Source: Cristatella mucedo (lineage: Eukaryota; Bryozoa; Phylactolaemata; Cristatellidae). Taken from it: a DNA stretch of 50,000 nt. Position 1 is the first letter of the stretch. Each line of letters opens with the position of its first letter. The notes under the pieces are model-generated. The model searched no databases. It had not been told where the DNA came from and was given only the letters and a program-made list of their open reading frames with translations. Positions 41,841 to 50,000 of the stretch are shown here, piece after piece. Location: NCBI GenBank assembly GCA_009760855.2, contig WPIO01000170.1, forward strand, positions 1 through 50,000. Reading direction: 5' to 3'. A program made the position numbers and the translations under genes.

Positions 41841-43092
41841 ATGGAGAGGGGGCAGCACGGGGGAATGCTGCAGCTGCTGCTGCTGCTGCCGCCGTCGCAC
41901 CCTGCACTCGAGCGCAGGCTTCGTCGCCGCCGGCGATGCCGCTCTGCCGCTCGACCGGCGTCGTTTGTTTGCGATGTTTGCGATGCCTTGTCTAGTCGAG
42001 CAGCAGCAGATCGGTTGTCACTTTGTCATCTTACCGGTGAATGTTTTCCCTTGTGTCAGATTCGTGCACACAAGATCATCGGGGGGGGGGGGGGAATCCG
42101 AGCTGATTAAACAGCCTCTTTTTGTATGGCGACAGAAGAGCCTTTTAGAGCTATCGCTACCACTTGCAGTGGCGATAAAGAATCGCCCACCGCAGGAATC
42201 GAACTCACGATCTCGGGACCGAGGTCGTGAAAGCAACCGCCTTACCTAGTGTGCAGGGGGCTAAACCCTCTCCACAATGCATCTGGCTAAAAGCCGGGGC
42301 CACCTCGGCGCAAGCTACAGACCTGTAGGTCCCCTTGGACACTGAGTGTAGAGGATTCGTTTGCGAGTGAATTCCGAGATAACTGCTGGTCAGTTGAATA
42401 ACTCGTGGCAACCAAGCATGAGGCTAATAGTGAGCCACACATCGGGTTCGCTTGCTCTGGGTACAGTACAGGCTTAGAGGTGAAGGGTGCAGGATGCAGC
42501 TCCTGGAAGGCCCCCTCTGCTTCCAGAAATGCAGGCTCTGCAGGCTCACCGCCCCCTCCCCACTAATGCTTGATTGTGTCTTCCCCTCTTTCCTCCCCTC
42601 CCCTAGAAACCCCAGCGTGGCTGCCCGGCTTTCTAGGAGAGGCTAATCCATGCTTAGAGAGGACGTGGCCAGAAGCCCGTCCGTCGGGCGGGTGGTGCCT
42701 TCAGTGTGCAGCTTCAGCATGAAGCTCCTGTTCTGCAGGTTTATTTATATTGGTGACAAAATGAGTGCATTTCATTCGGGCCCACCGAAGGGGGGCACTA
42801 AAAGAAGCTGCTGGAGAGCAGCTCCAGCAGCGTGCGGGCGTTCCACGTCACGGCTTCCAGTGAGAGCCGTCGTTTTTTTTCTTTTAAATGATCCTTTAGT
42901 GTCTTCAGACTGTCCAAATTGGGGCCGAATCCAGTTTTAGCATGTCTAAGGAGTCGTTCGGGCATCGTTCTTTTGACGTTAAACTTGGGGCTCCATTTGG
43001 GTGGATAATAGCCAGTTTTGAGTGGGTCAACAGATCCTCTGCCTCTGGTAAGAATTTGGAAAGCAGGCCTTTACCTTTTGTCACACCCTCAG
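41802..43092 (+). other. MAGUK intron 7
   Basis: About 1.3 kb. It contains a GA tract (41810-41836), a short CTG run near 41876, a G14 run (42081-42094) and a SINE C (42095-42260). 42261-43092 has no recognised feature. Confidence 0.85.
42095..42260 (-). mobile_element. SINE C copy
   Basis: 'gattaaacagcctctttttg', 'atggcgacagaagagcc', 'cacttgcagtggcgataaag' and B box 'gtgagttcgattcc' (minus). It begins directly beside a G14 run. Confidence 0.85.
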
Positions 43093-43347
43093 CTCCACGA
43101 GATCAGGCCGAGCCGGGCGAGCGAGCCGGCAAGAGAATCGGCATGCAGGCACGCCTGCACGGGGCCATGCACGTCGTTGCAGCACCACCGGCCGCCGGTC
43201 CGGCGATCCTGTATGAAGAGGTGATCCGCGTCGGGCCCAGCCGACGGTGCACGCTCGTGCTGGCCGGAGCGCAGGGCATCGGGCGCCGCAGCATGAAGAT
43301 CAAGCTGGTCACCACGTATCCGGAGGACTTTGGAGCCGCTCTGCCCA
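43093..43347 (+). CDS. MAGUK exon 8: linker and start of GK domain
   Basis: Phase 1/1, acceptor 'tttgtcacaccctcag', donor A|GTAAGT. A linker of about 40 residues leads to ILYEEVIRVGPSRRC, the conserved YEEV that opens MAGUK GK modules, then TLVLAGAQGIGRRSMKIKL. This is the P-loop position. Active guanylate kinases have GxSGxGKS/T; here it is GAQGIGRR, lacking the Lys-Ser/Thr pair, so ATP binding is probably lost, as in CASK/MPP1. VTTYPEDFGAALP continues the fold. Confidence 0.95.
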
Positions 43348-43400
43348 GTAAGTGCCCCGATCCAGACTCCTCGTCCTCCGGCCTCTCCTCCCCCCCCCCT

Positions 43401-43440
43401 GGAAGGCCGGCCGGCTTGCGTATCGTCCGGCCGGCCTTCC
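43401..43440. repeat. Inverted repeat, 14-bp arms, 12-nt loop
   Basis: GGAAGGCCGGCCGG (43401-43414) and its exact complement (43427-43440). Confidence 0.95.
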
Positions 43441-43618
43441 GGGGATGCTCAGCTGCTTTGGTCGCTGCTCGACGTCCGGACGAGGAGTCATCGCCGCGCC
43501 CCTCTCGCCTGCCCGACCTCTCTCTATCTCTCTCTCTCCCGACCCAGCAACCGCAGCAGCAGAGCGAAGTCAGGTTGCGGGGGCCGCAAGAGCCTTCAGC
43601 CCTTTGAGACGCGTTGTT

Positions 43619-43652
43619 AGCCCGCAGCTAGCTAGCTAGCTAGCTGCGGGCT
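43619..43652. repeat. Perfect 34-bp palindrome with CTAG repeats
   Basis: AGCCCGCAGCTAGCTAG (43619-43635) is followed without spacer by its exact reverse complement. The centre is a (CTAG)n tetranucleotide run. Confidence 0.95.
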
Positions 43653-43760
43653 TCTTCTGGCAGTCGCAGCTGCTGGCGCGATGCGGCGCGGCTGAGGCGG
43701 CCTCACGAGGGCCGCTGCCTCATCCGCTGACCGCGAGCGGCTGCCGCGCGGTGCCTGCAG

Positions 43761-43963
43761 GCACGTCGAGGCCGAAGCGCGACGGTGAGGCGGACGGCCG
43801 CAACTACCGCTTCCTGACGCACGACCAGATGAAGCGCGACATCGACGCAGGCCGCTACCTGGAGCACGGCGAGCTGCGCGGCAACTACTACGGCACGTCA
43901 TTCGATGCCCTTCGTGACATCATCGGCCAGAGCAAAGTGTGCGTCGTCGACGCCAAGGCCACG
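43761..43963 (+). CDS. MAGUK exon 9: GMP-binding subdomain of GK
   Basis: Phase 1 in, 0 out; acceptor 'gtgcctgcag', donor ACG|GTGAGG. STSRPKRDGEADGRNYRFL corresponds to the family HTTRP.R.GE..G..Y.F region, with Ser in place of the usual His. Then come YLEHGELRGNYYGTSFDALR (the EHGE and YGTS contacts known for the GMP site) and KVCVVDAKAT, where families show I.DV.P. Arg384, Arg387 and the YGTS at model residues 424-427 are retained. Codon usage is GC-rich. Confidence 0.95.
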
Positions 43964-44099
43964 GTGAGGCCGGCGTGCCCTGCCTTTGCGCACGCACGCG
44001 TGCTTTGCCGCCCCGGCAGCGGCTGGCGCCAGCCAAAAGCGAGCGAGAGAGAGCTCGCGAGTGAGCGCTCGTGCACCAGCACGCTTTCGCGCGTCGCAG
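43964..44099 (+). other. MAGUK intron 9
   Basis: 136 bp, GTGAGG to CGTCGCAG, the smallest intron of the model. GC-rich. Confidence 0.9.
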
Positions 44100-44228
44100 G
44101 TGCTGGCGAAGCTGCGGACGGCCGAGTGGACTCCGTTCATCGTCTTTCTCAGTCCGCCGAACGCAGCCGCTCTGCGCGAGATGAACGAGCGCGCCATAGC
44201 GTCCGGAATCGACGTGGCCATGAAGGGC
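44100..44228 (+). CDS. MAGUK exon 10: GK core
   Basis: 43 codons, phase 0/0, donor GGC|GTAAGT. VLAKLRTAEWTPFIVFLSPP matches the family LK.LRTAE..PFIVFIAPP strand, closest in pattern to CASK/MPP1. A helix NAAALREMNERAIASGIDVAMKG follows in the LID/helix region. Confidence 0.95.
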
Positions 44229-44595
44229 GTAAGTCTCGCGTGGCTGCGCTGATCCGCCTTTTGCTTCCAGCTGCTGCACCTTGCCTGCTGCTGCTGCTGC
44301 TACTGCTCTTGAGCACTCGGCCGGCGAACATGATTCCGTAAGGCGTGCTTCAAGACCAGCGAGCCATCCGGCCCGGTTACCCGAGCGAGTCACAAGCACC
44401 TGGCCCCTGACCCCCCCCCCCTGCCCTCAGCCTACGAGCGGACCGGCTTCGGAGCGCGGTTTGCTCGCCTGTTCGCTCTCCGGAGCTCTGAGCGCACGTT
44501 TGCGTCGTGCTGCCCCACCACTGCAGCTGCAGCTCTGGCTGCTCTGCCACCTCCTCACTTTACTTAGGTCGTGGCTCCTTGAGTCTGATCGCTTG

Positions 44596-44832
<237 letters not shown>

Positions 44833-45004
44833 CTAGCTGCTGCACTGTCGTTAAGTGTATTGGCCAGCCTAGCCGGCAGTGTGATGGCGATCTGCCAATC
44901 TTACCTGGCTCTATTGTTTACGCGATCGCCTATCTCGTCGCTTCTGGCCGTCCACTACACAGCCCACAGTTCGATCGTTGTCTCGTGGCAAACTTGGCAG
45001 GAGG

Positions 45005-45066
45005 TATGGGGTACAGTGCGCAGGGGGCGCTGGGGGGAAATGGGGTACAGTTGCGCAGGGGGCGCA
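45005..45066 (+). repeat. Tandem repeat of about 34 bp, two copies
   Basis: 'tggggtacagtgcgcagggg' and 'tggggtacagttgcgcaggg' head two copies, each followed by 'gcgc'. Confidence 0.85.
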
Positions 45067-45379
45067 TCGTGAGATGCTGAGCGACACTGAGGGCCCCGAG
45101 TGGCAGAGCCCTGAGACGAGAAGCGGGCCGAAGTGCTGCAGCCAGGACTCGCTCAATTCTTCTGCACAGTACGTATGGTCGGTGGAGAAGCATGGCAGCC
45201 ACTCACCCCATCGCCAGAAGTTAGGTCGCCGTGCTGCTGTCCAGCAGAAATGTGGGAATATTCTAGAGACGGAAAGGGTGGAATGTTCCGGACGCCACCG
45301 GTGCCGATCAGCCAGCGCCAGTGCTCTCCCGTCAGCCCCTCCCTGGCCTTCGGGCATGGTCGGCGGCGGCCAGTTCCTT

Positions 45380-45700
45380 TATAATAATAATAATAATAAT
45401 AATAATTCACTTGATAAAGCGCCCTCAGAGAACTTAATCTCTCTCTAGGCGCTTTGCATTTGCTGCAAAGTGAAATGCAATAGAATGGTAAGTAAAATCA
45501 TGCTTGAAAAACAAACGAAATGAATAATATGGTTAGGGGTGACATGCACAGGGTCAGCATGCAAATGTGGTTAGTGGCAGCATGCACAGTGTCAGCACGC
45601 ATAAGCACATCAAGGACGAATCACAATCACCCACAAAATGCTGTCCTAAATAGGTGTGTTTTTAGGTTCCTTTTAAATGTGGTCAGGTCAGGGGACGTTT
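45380..45700 (-). mobile_element. LINE A 3' end
   Basis: TTATT tail (minus), 'cacttgataaagcgccctc', tail hairpin, 'tttgcatttgctgcaaag', the 3' UTR blocks, then the last RT codons ('tgctgtcctaaataggtgtg'). It lies within intron 10, about 70 bp before exon 11. Confidence 0.9.
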
Positions 45701-45771
45701 GTTTGTTTGTTTGTTGCTTTCACTGTCACAAGGCAACAACAAGTTGAATTGTTTATCTTCCCCTTTTTCAG

Positions 45772-45939
45772 GAGGAAGATATCAAGAGAATACTGGAAGA
45801 GTCTGCGAAGATCCAACTACAGCACAAGCACTTGTTTGATGAGATAATTCGCTTCGATGACTTTGACAATGCCTTCAAGAAAATTATCAGCCAATTCGAC
45901 TATGCACAGCATGAGCCACAGTGGGTGCCAGCTTCGTGG
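45772..45939 (+). CDS. MAGUK exon 11: end of GK domain
   Basis: 56 codons, phase 0/0. The acceptor is 'cttcccctttttcag' and the donor TGG|GTGAGT. EEDIKRILEESAKIQLQHKH, LFDEIIRFDDFDNAFKKIIS, then EPQWVPASW, the near-invariant C-terminal signature of p55-type MAGUKs (PQWVPVSWVY in CASK and MPP1). The GTGAGT could be a donor or be read through. Read-through would add 42 residues (VSSSLRLATAKW onwards) and a stop at 46066-46068, far longer than usual tails. Confidence 0.94.
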
Positions 45940-46699
45940 GTGAGTAGCTCGCTTCGGCTAGCCACAGCCAAGTGGTCACCTATGCCCTTCTGCTACAAGA
46001 AACGATTGCTAGCAGTGGCTACGTGTTGCATCCGAAATAGTTCAGCCTATCCTAATAGTAGAAACTAGAAGACGATCAGTCCAATGTAAAGAAAATGCTC
46101 TCGCACGACACTTTGTTTTGTTTTTACTGGCATGCTTGTTTCATTCATGCCATCGTCGTTTACCTTAGCTAGCCACTAGTTATTCAGAAAGATCGTTTCA
46201 TGACCAACCTGACCAGGCAACTTTCATAGTGTGAATAAGCAGGCTTAAAACTGTAGGTGTTTGCATGTTGGCTGCCGTTGCCGTAGCAATGAAGCCAAAC
46301 TCTTGTGTCCGCACGATGAACTTGGCATTTACTTCCAGTTAATTCGGTAAACTGGTATTTGGTAGTTACTACGTTTCAAATAGAGAGTGCTAAAAGAAAC
46401 ACCTAGCTTCCCTTGACTTTCTCCTTGGTCCCCAGCAACGGCTGTTATAATGCAATGATCTGGCACAGACCTCGAAATCTGAAGTCTCAAGGTCTTGACC
46501 TTGTCCGTCACACCCTTTCTTCCTCAACTGGATCCCACTAGAGATTCAGAAACTTTGGTTCGAACCATTTTTTTCTCTCACTAATTCGATGTGCTGAGCT
46601 CCTTGCTCAGCCTCGGTGGCTGTGGCAGTGTGGCAGCAGAGGAGAGGGGAAGTAAGAGACGAGCGTCACATGATCGACTAACTTTTCTTCCACAGGTGC

Positions 46700-46955
46700 T
46701 TGCTATCATCGCCTGTTTTTACCGAATTCTGCCTATCTGACCACATGCCTATCTCATTCAGTCTACAGTGTGTGCCCTCTTCCACAGCTAAAGTCACCCG
46801 TTAATCGCAAAACCTCAAGGCCCTTGACGTCGATGCAGTCTGCACGAGAATGTCTGCCTCGCCTCTGCTGCTCAGTCCCTCTGCCGACCTGTCATCATTG
46901 GTAGAATGCTACAATGCGACACTGGCTTACATGCCCGACGAGTTTTCACCTCTGA
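46700..46955 (+). mobile_element. LINE ORF fragment (end of endonuclease and linker)
   Basis: The translation has a phrase SDHMPISFSLQC, the conserved end of LINE apurinic endonucleases (SDHLP...F), then AKVTR, LKALDVDAV, ADLSSLVECYNATL, as in CR1/L2-type EN-RT linkers. It cannot be assigned to LINE A or B because no other copy in the window covers this region. Confidence 0.65.
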
Positions 46956-46961
46956 CCCGTC

Positions 46962-47118
46962 GATAACTCCGCGTGGTGGGTGGGCTGTTCTGGAGAGTTT
47001 TGATAGCGCTCAGAAAGCCTATGGGGCTTTTTGGTGCACGTACGATAGCCGACAGTCTTCATTAATCTCATGCAACAAAGAGAACGTGCGAAATGCGTAG
47101 CTGAGTGAGATGGGCAGT
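46962..47118 (-). mobile_element. LINE B-like 3' fragment, diverged
   Basis: 'ataactccgcg', 'gagagttttgatagcgctca', 'gatagccgacagtcttc', 'catgcaacaaagagaac' follow the order of LINE B 3' ends (20345-20480) with many changes. Confidence 0.65.
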
Positions 47119-47724
47119 CAATAGCCAACAGTCCTCAATGATGCATCAGAGCTGTTGAGGCCGTCTACTTAATAAAACTTGTTTTCGGCTTGTAGTCGTC
47201 CAAGAGGATGCCTATATTGCAAGCACTCGGTGGTGGTCGTGCTACGGTCGGCCTCACCAATTATTAAGAGTATATTCATTTATTAAAGTCTTACGTTTTC
47301 GCTTGTCATATGAGAAGTTTGATTCTATCGTCATAGTTTTGCTTTGCCTGACTCATCAATCGCTGCAGTTGATTCTCGTGGCTAGAATTAGCGAAAGCGG
47401 TTGGATTCGGTTGTATTCGGCATAGAAGTGAAAGCCGTTACCATCGGCACGATTTACTTCCCCTGAGAAGCTGCTTTAGTGATGTATATATAGTCAGAAG
47501 TCAGACACAGGGTACCAGACATGTCTGCTGCCACTGGCTCTGCACCAGAGTGGCCCCTCCCAGAGTGGCCGGTCTCCCAGACTGGCAATAAAGAACGTGC
47601 ATAATTGGCTTTGTTAGTCAAGCCCGACCTCACACCGGCCACTGCTGGTGGCTTTTAGTCGTGAACAAAATGCCGCAGGACGGCCTGGGATTGCTCGGCC
47701 GCTGTGCTTTTCTTTCCGCTGCAG

Positions 47725-47907
47725 AATGAGAGTAAAGACGGAGAGAGAATCGGCTTTAGAAATTGGCCTCACAGTCTCCTTCTTCGGCTTCTTGTACTGC
47801 CGCTGAGCATCGTTGTATTGTACCTCTTGCTGGCTAAAATGCTGGGCATTTATTCGAGGTCTTTCGAGTTTTTTGTTTCCTTTGTTCTTGCCGCCCGATT
47901 GATGTAG
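47725..47907 (+). CDS. Candidate MAGUK exon 12: hydrophobic C-terminal tail
   Basis: 60 codons plus TAG, in phase 0 with exon 11. The acceptor has a good pyrimidine tract ('tgcttttctttccgctgcag'). After a polar start (NESKDGERIGFRNW) comes a run SLLLRLLVLPLSIVVLYLLL, long enough for a membrane helix, then AKMLGIYSRS and FEFFVSFVLAARLM. In the MAGUK family the protein normally stops one or two residues after the terminal Trp, and a membrane-spanning tail is not known to me. The frame might be chance, since T-rich sequence favours hydrophobic codons. Supported by phase and acceptor only. Confidence 0.4.
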   Translation, partial: NESKDGERIGFRNWPHSLLLRLLVLPLSIVVLYLLLAKMLGIYSRSFEFFVSFVLAARLM

Positions 47908-49680
47908 GCAACAATTCCGCCCAGCGAGCATTCCAGCATGTCGTTGTCACTGTGGAATGCTGTGTGGTCTTGTTGCTATTTCGTCTTTGACACCTTCGTT
48001 TTGGCGTTTAGTCCGCTCAGTGGTTGGCATCTTACGTCTGTGGTTTCACATTCCTTGCTTCCTAAACCCATTAACTGTACATCCTGACCGACTTTTGATA
48101 TCTCGCCTTGCTAGGGCGTGAACGATTGGACTGCAGTGCTCGCACTCGCGGCCAGAATATGATTGCATTACAGTGTACCCAAATACTGTATAGCCAAAGC
48201 ACAATGTCGCAGTTCGTTGTGCTCATTCCTCGTCTTGCGGTGGCAGTGACTGAGTAATTTCTTACGTGTGGACGTGTCATGCATCGAAATTGGTATCCGC
48301 GGACTCCCAGGACCTCTTGAATCATTGCAGGCTAGCGCATCAGGAATGACACCTCTACCTGTTGGAGATACCTTGTGAGGACATGTGGGTGGCGATTGGC
48401 GACAACGACGACCAGGTCTGCAGGCAAGGGCGACCAGCGCAAGAGCTCGGGGCCAAGCCATTGCTTTTGACTTGATCGGGCATGCTCGGGGCCTACGACC
48501 TGGCTGTTCTCTTGGAAAGTATCGTGCTGATTTATCTTTACTAGCATGCCTCATCAAGCTGTCGCCTGCATTCTATCATAGTAACCTATTTTTCTTTGCC
48601 TTGTGCACTTCATGTACCATTTCGTGCAAAGACCTTTCTTTACATGGCATTTCCCAGAGCAGTGACATGACGGATGCTGGTCGTGAGAAATTATGGCCTC
48701 ACTCGGTGCAACTCAACCCTGTGCATCTATCAGCTTCGTCACTCGTTGCAAGTGGCTTTCCGGCTGTCCCAGCTGTACTGAGTCGCGTTAGCAGATGCAA
48801 GTAGTTCATTGCACCATTCCACGTATGTAGATGCAAAGGCTTAGAGGTGTGTGTGTGTGTGTGCGTATAATCGTAGCTGCAACATGGACCAGATAGTCTT
48901 TTGCAAACGCGTTGGCTCACTGCCTGCTGCTCTGTTGCTGTGCAGTTCTATCGCAGCATACGGTATTTTCAGACAGCTTGGTAATCCTTAAACTTCGGCT
49001 TGTAATGTTGCGAGCATGACCTGATGGGACCACCATTTTCTGGTGCAAAATCAAGTCAGCTTGCGTTGTGCTGCCGCAGCAAAGCGTTCGTAAACTTTCT
49101 CTGGTGATTTGTATTTTGTATATGGTAATATTCCAAATAAATCATTAATTTGTGGCACCGATCATCGGATGTTTTCTTGTCGAAAGGTTTGTCGTTCGAG
49201 CCAGGATTAGTTGGACGGCACTGCAACTTCTGACAGCTGTAACTGCAGTTGACTTGTCGCTGTATATGTGTAAGGTTTGGCGATTGATGGAGCAGCAAAG
49301 GTGACGATCCGTGAGTTAAGGTGTGCAGACATTTGGGTGCAGGTTTCGTGAAATGTGCCCACTTAGCGGTGTGAGCAAAGCTGAGCAAGACCATTAGACT
49401 GTTGGTCTTTCTAGCCATTGCCCTGCACTAATGAAGGAGTTCAGGGGTAGCAAGAAATGGGTTCACGGTCAGATGAGTCTTTTATCATCTGTTATGAGAC
49501 ACTACATGTGTGGCTGAGCTATTAATCAAGCTTAAATGAGACTAGGTTGCAAATGGTTTACCGGGGCAGCAGTTGTGACGTGCTTTGTCAGACAGAGGCA
49601 GGTGACAGTGCTAGTCCAGCAGGCGCTCTTTTGCCGTTAGACGTATGGACATATTCTTGGAGAAATCCATATCAAAATCT
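47908..49680. other. Unassigned; possible 3' UTR and flank
   Basis: No gene was recognised. A short GT run lies at 48848-48862. An AATAAA at 49136-49141 could be the poly(A) signal of a transcript ending at exon 12, about 1.2 kb after its stop. ORFs such as 48385-48804 have no domain. Confidence 0.35.
49136..49141 (+). terminator. Candidate poly(A) signal AATAAA
   Basis: A canonical hexamer downstream of candidate exon 12. Others occur at 47171 and 47587. None is proven. Confidence 0.25.
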
Positions 49681-49689
49681 GACCATACG

Positions 49690-49875
49690 TAATAATAATA
49701 ATAATAATAATAATGTACTTGATAAAGCGCCCTCGGAGAACTTAATCTATTTCTAGGCGCTTTACATTTGCTGCAAAGTGAAATGCAATTAAATGGTAAG
49801 TAAAATCATGCTTGAAAAACAAACAAAATGAATAAATAACATGGTTAGGGGTGACATGCACAGGGTCAGCATGTG
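49690..49875 (-). mobile_element. LINE A 3' tail
   Basis: (TAA)n, 'cttgataaagcgccctcgg', hairpin, 'gcgctttacatttgctgcaa' and 'ggggtgacatgcacagggtc'. It stops about 49875, short of the second 'gcatgcacagtgtc' block. Confidence 0.88.
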
Positions 49876-50000
49876 TTTGCTAATGCTTAGATGTGTACTA
49901 ATCATCATTTCTAACAAGCAGTATCCGTTGTTTGCTACCCAGGCGTTTTGTCACGTGGGCTAGAGCATTGGCTCTCTCTGCGAACGTTAGAATAGCAGGT

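Larger units (their letters stand above)
43348..43760 (+). other. MAGUK intron 8 with two inverted repeats
   Basis: 413 bp, GC-rich, with a hairpin (43401-43440) and a perfect palindrome (43619-43652) described separately. A short CT run lies near 43520. Confidence 0.88.
45940..47724 (+). other. Intron 11 or 3' UTR of the MAGUK gene
   Basis: About 1.8 kb, GTGAGT to CGCTGCAG if the last exon is real. It contains a LINE ORF fragment (46700-46955) and a LINE B-like fragment (46962-47118). AATAAA signals at 47171 and 47587 could end a transcript that reads through the donor. 45940-46690 shows nothing else. Confidence 0.5.

Noticed and set aside
45940-46068. Read-through of exon 11 into a 42-residue tail.
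   Set aside because: It begins with GTGAGT, a near-ideal donor, and the tail has no family likeness. It is kept only as an alternative in the exon 11 note.
46696-46740. An in-phase candidate terminal exon after exon 11 (CTAAC branch site, pyrimidine tract, CAG, then 14 codons and TGA), which would give SWV as in CASK.
   Set aside because: The sequence continues as a LINE endonuclease-like fragment (SDHMPISFSL) in another frame, so the stretch belongs to a repeat. The branch site is also only about 14 nt from the AG.

Overview
The window is nuclear DNA from an animal, most likely an invertebrate; I cannot name the species. The evidence is a spliced MAGUK gene with GT-AG introns of about 0.1 to 4 kb, CR1/L2-type non-LTR retrotransposons, tRNA-derived SINEs, and very dense CT, GT and AT microsatellites. 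Almost all long open frames lie in simple repeats (Ser-Leu from CT, Cys-Val from GT, Thr-His from CA, Ile-Tyr from AT) and are not genes.

The one clear protein gene occupies about 27.6-47.9 kb on the + strand. Eleven exons joined in consistent phase encode, in order, an L27 domain, a PDZ domain, an SH3 domain, a lysine-rich hook and a guanylate-kinase-like domain ending in the family signature PQWVPASW. This is a membrane-associated guanylate kinase of the p55/MPP/CASK (L27-PDZ-SH3-GK) group. The 5' end with the start codon is not resolved and probably lies upstream. A twelfth, in-phase exon at 47.7 kb would add a hydrophobic, possibly membrane-inserted tail, which would be unusual for this family.

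1-27.6 kb is mainly repeat. It holds a divergent U2 snRNA-like copy at 0.83 kb, a TATA box with a short ORF at 2.4 kb, several LINE and SINE fragments, a candidate LTR at 8.3-9.1 kb, two GC-rich tracts at 9.3-9.7 and 10.4-10.95 kb with a perfect 38-bp palindrome in the first, and microsatellites up to 660 bp. From 27.6 kb on, the MAGUK introns hold the same repeat families. 48-49.7 kb has no recognisable gene and may include 3' UTR.

Four repeat families recur. LINE A has an RT C-terminal end and a 3' tail with a hairpin and TTATT repeats. LINE B has an RT C-terminal end and an ATTAC-repeat tail. SINE C is tRNA-like with a distinct body. SINE D has a tRNA head and a 3' tail resembling the LINE A tail hairpin, suggesting that LINE A mobilised it. 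One LINE A copy is interrupted by a further short element (E). Family names are my own labels; no database search was possible.
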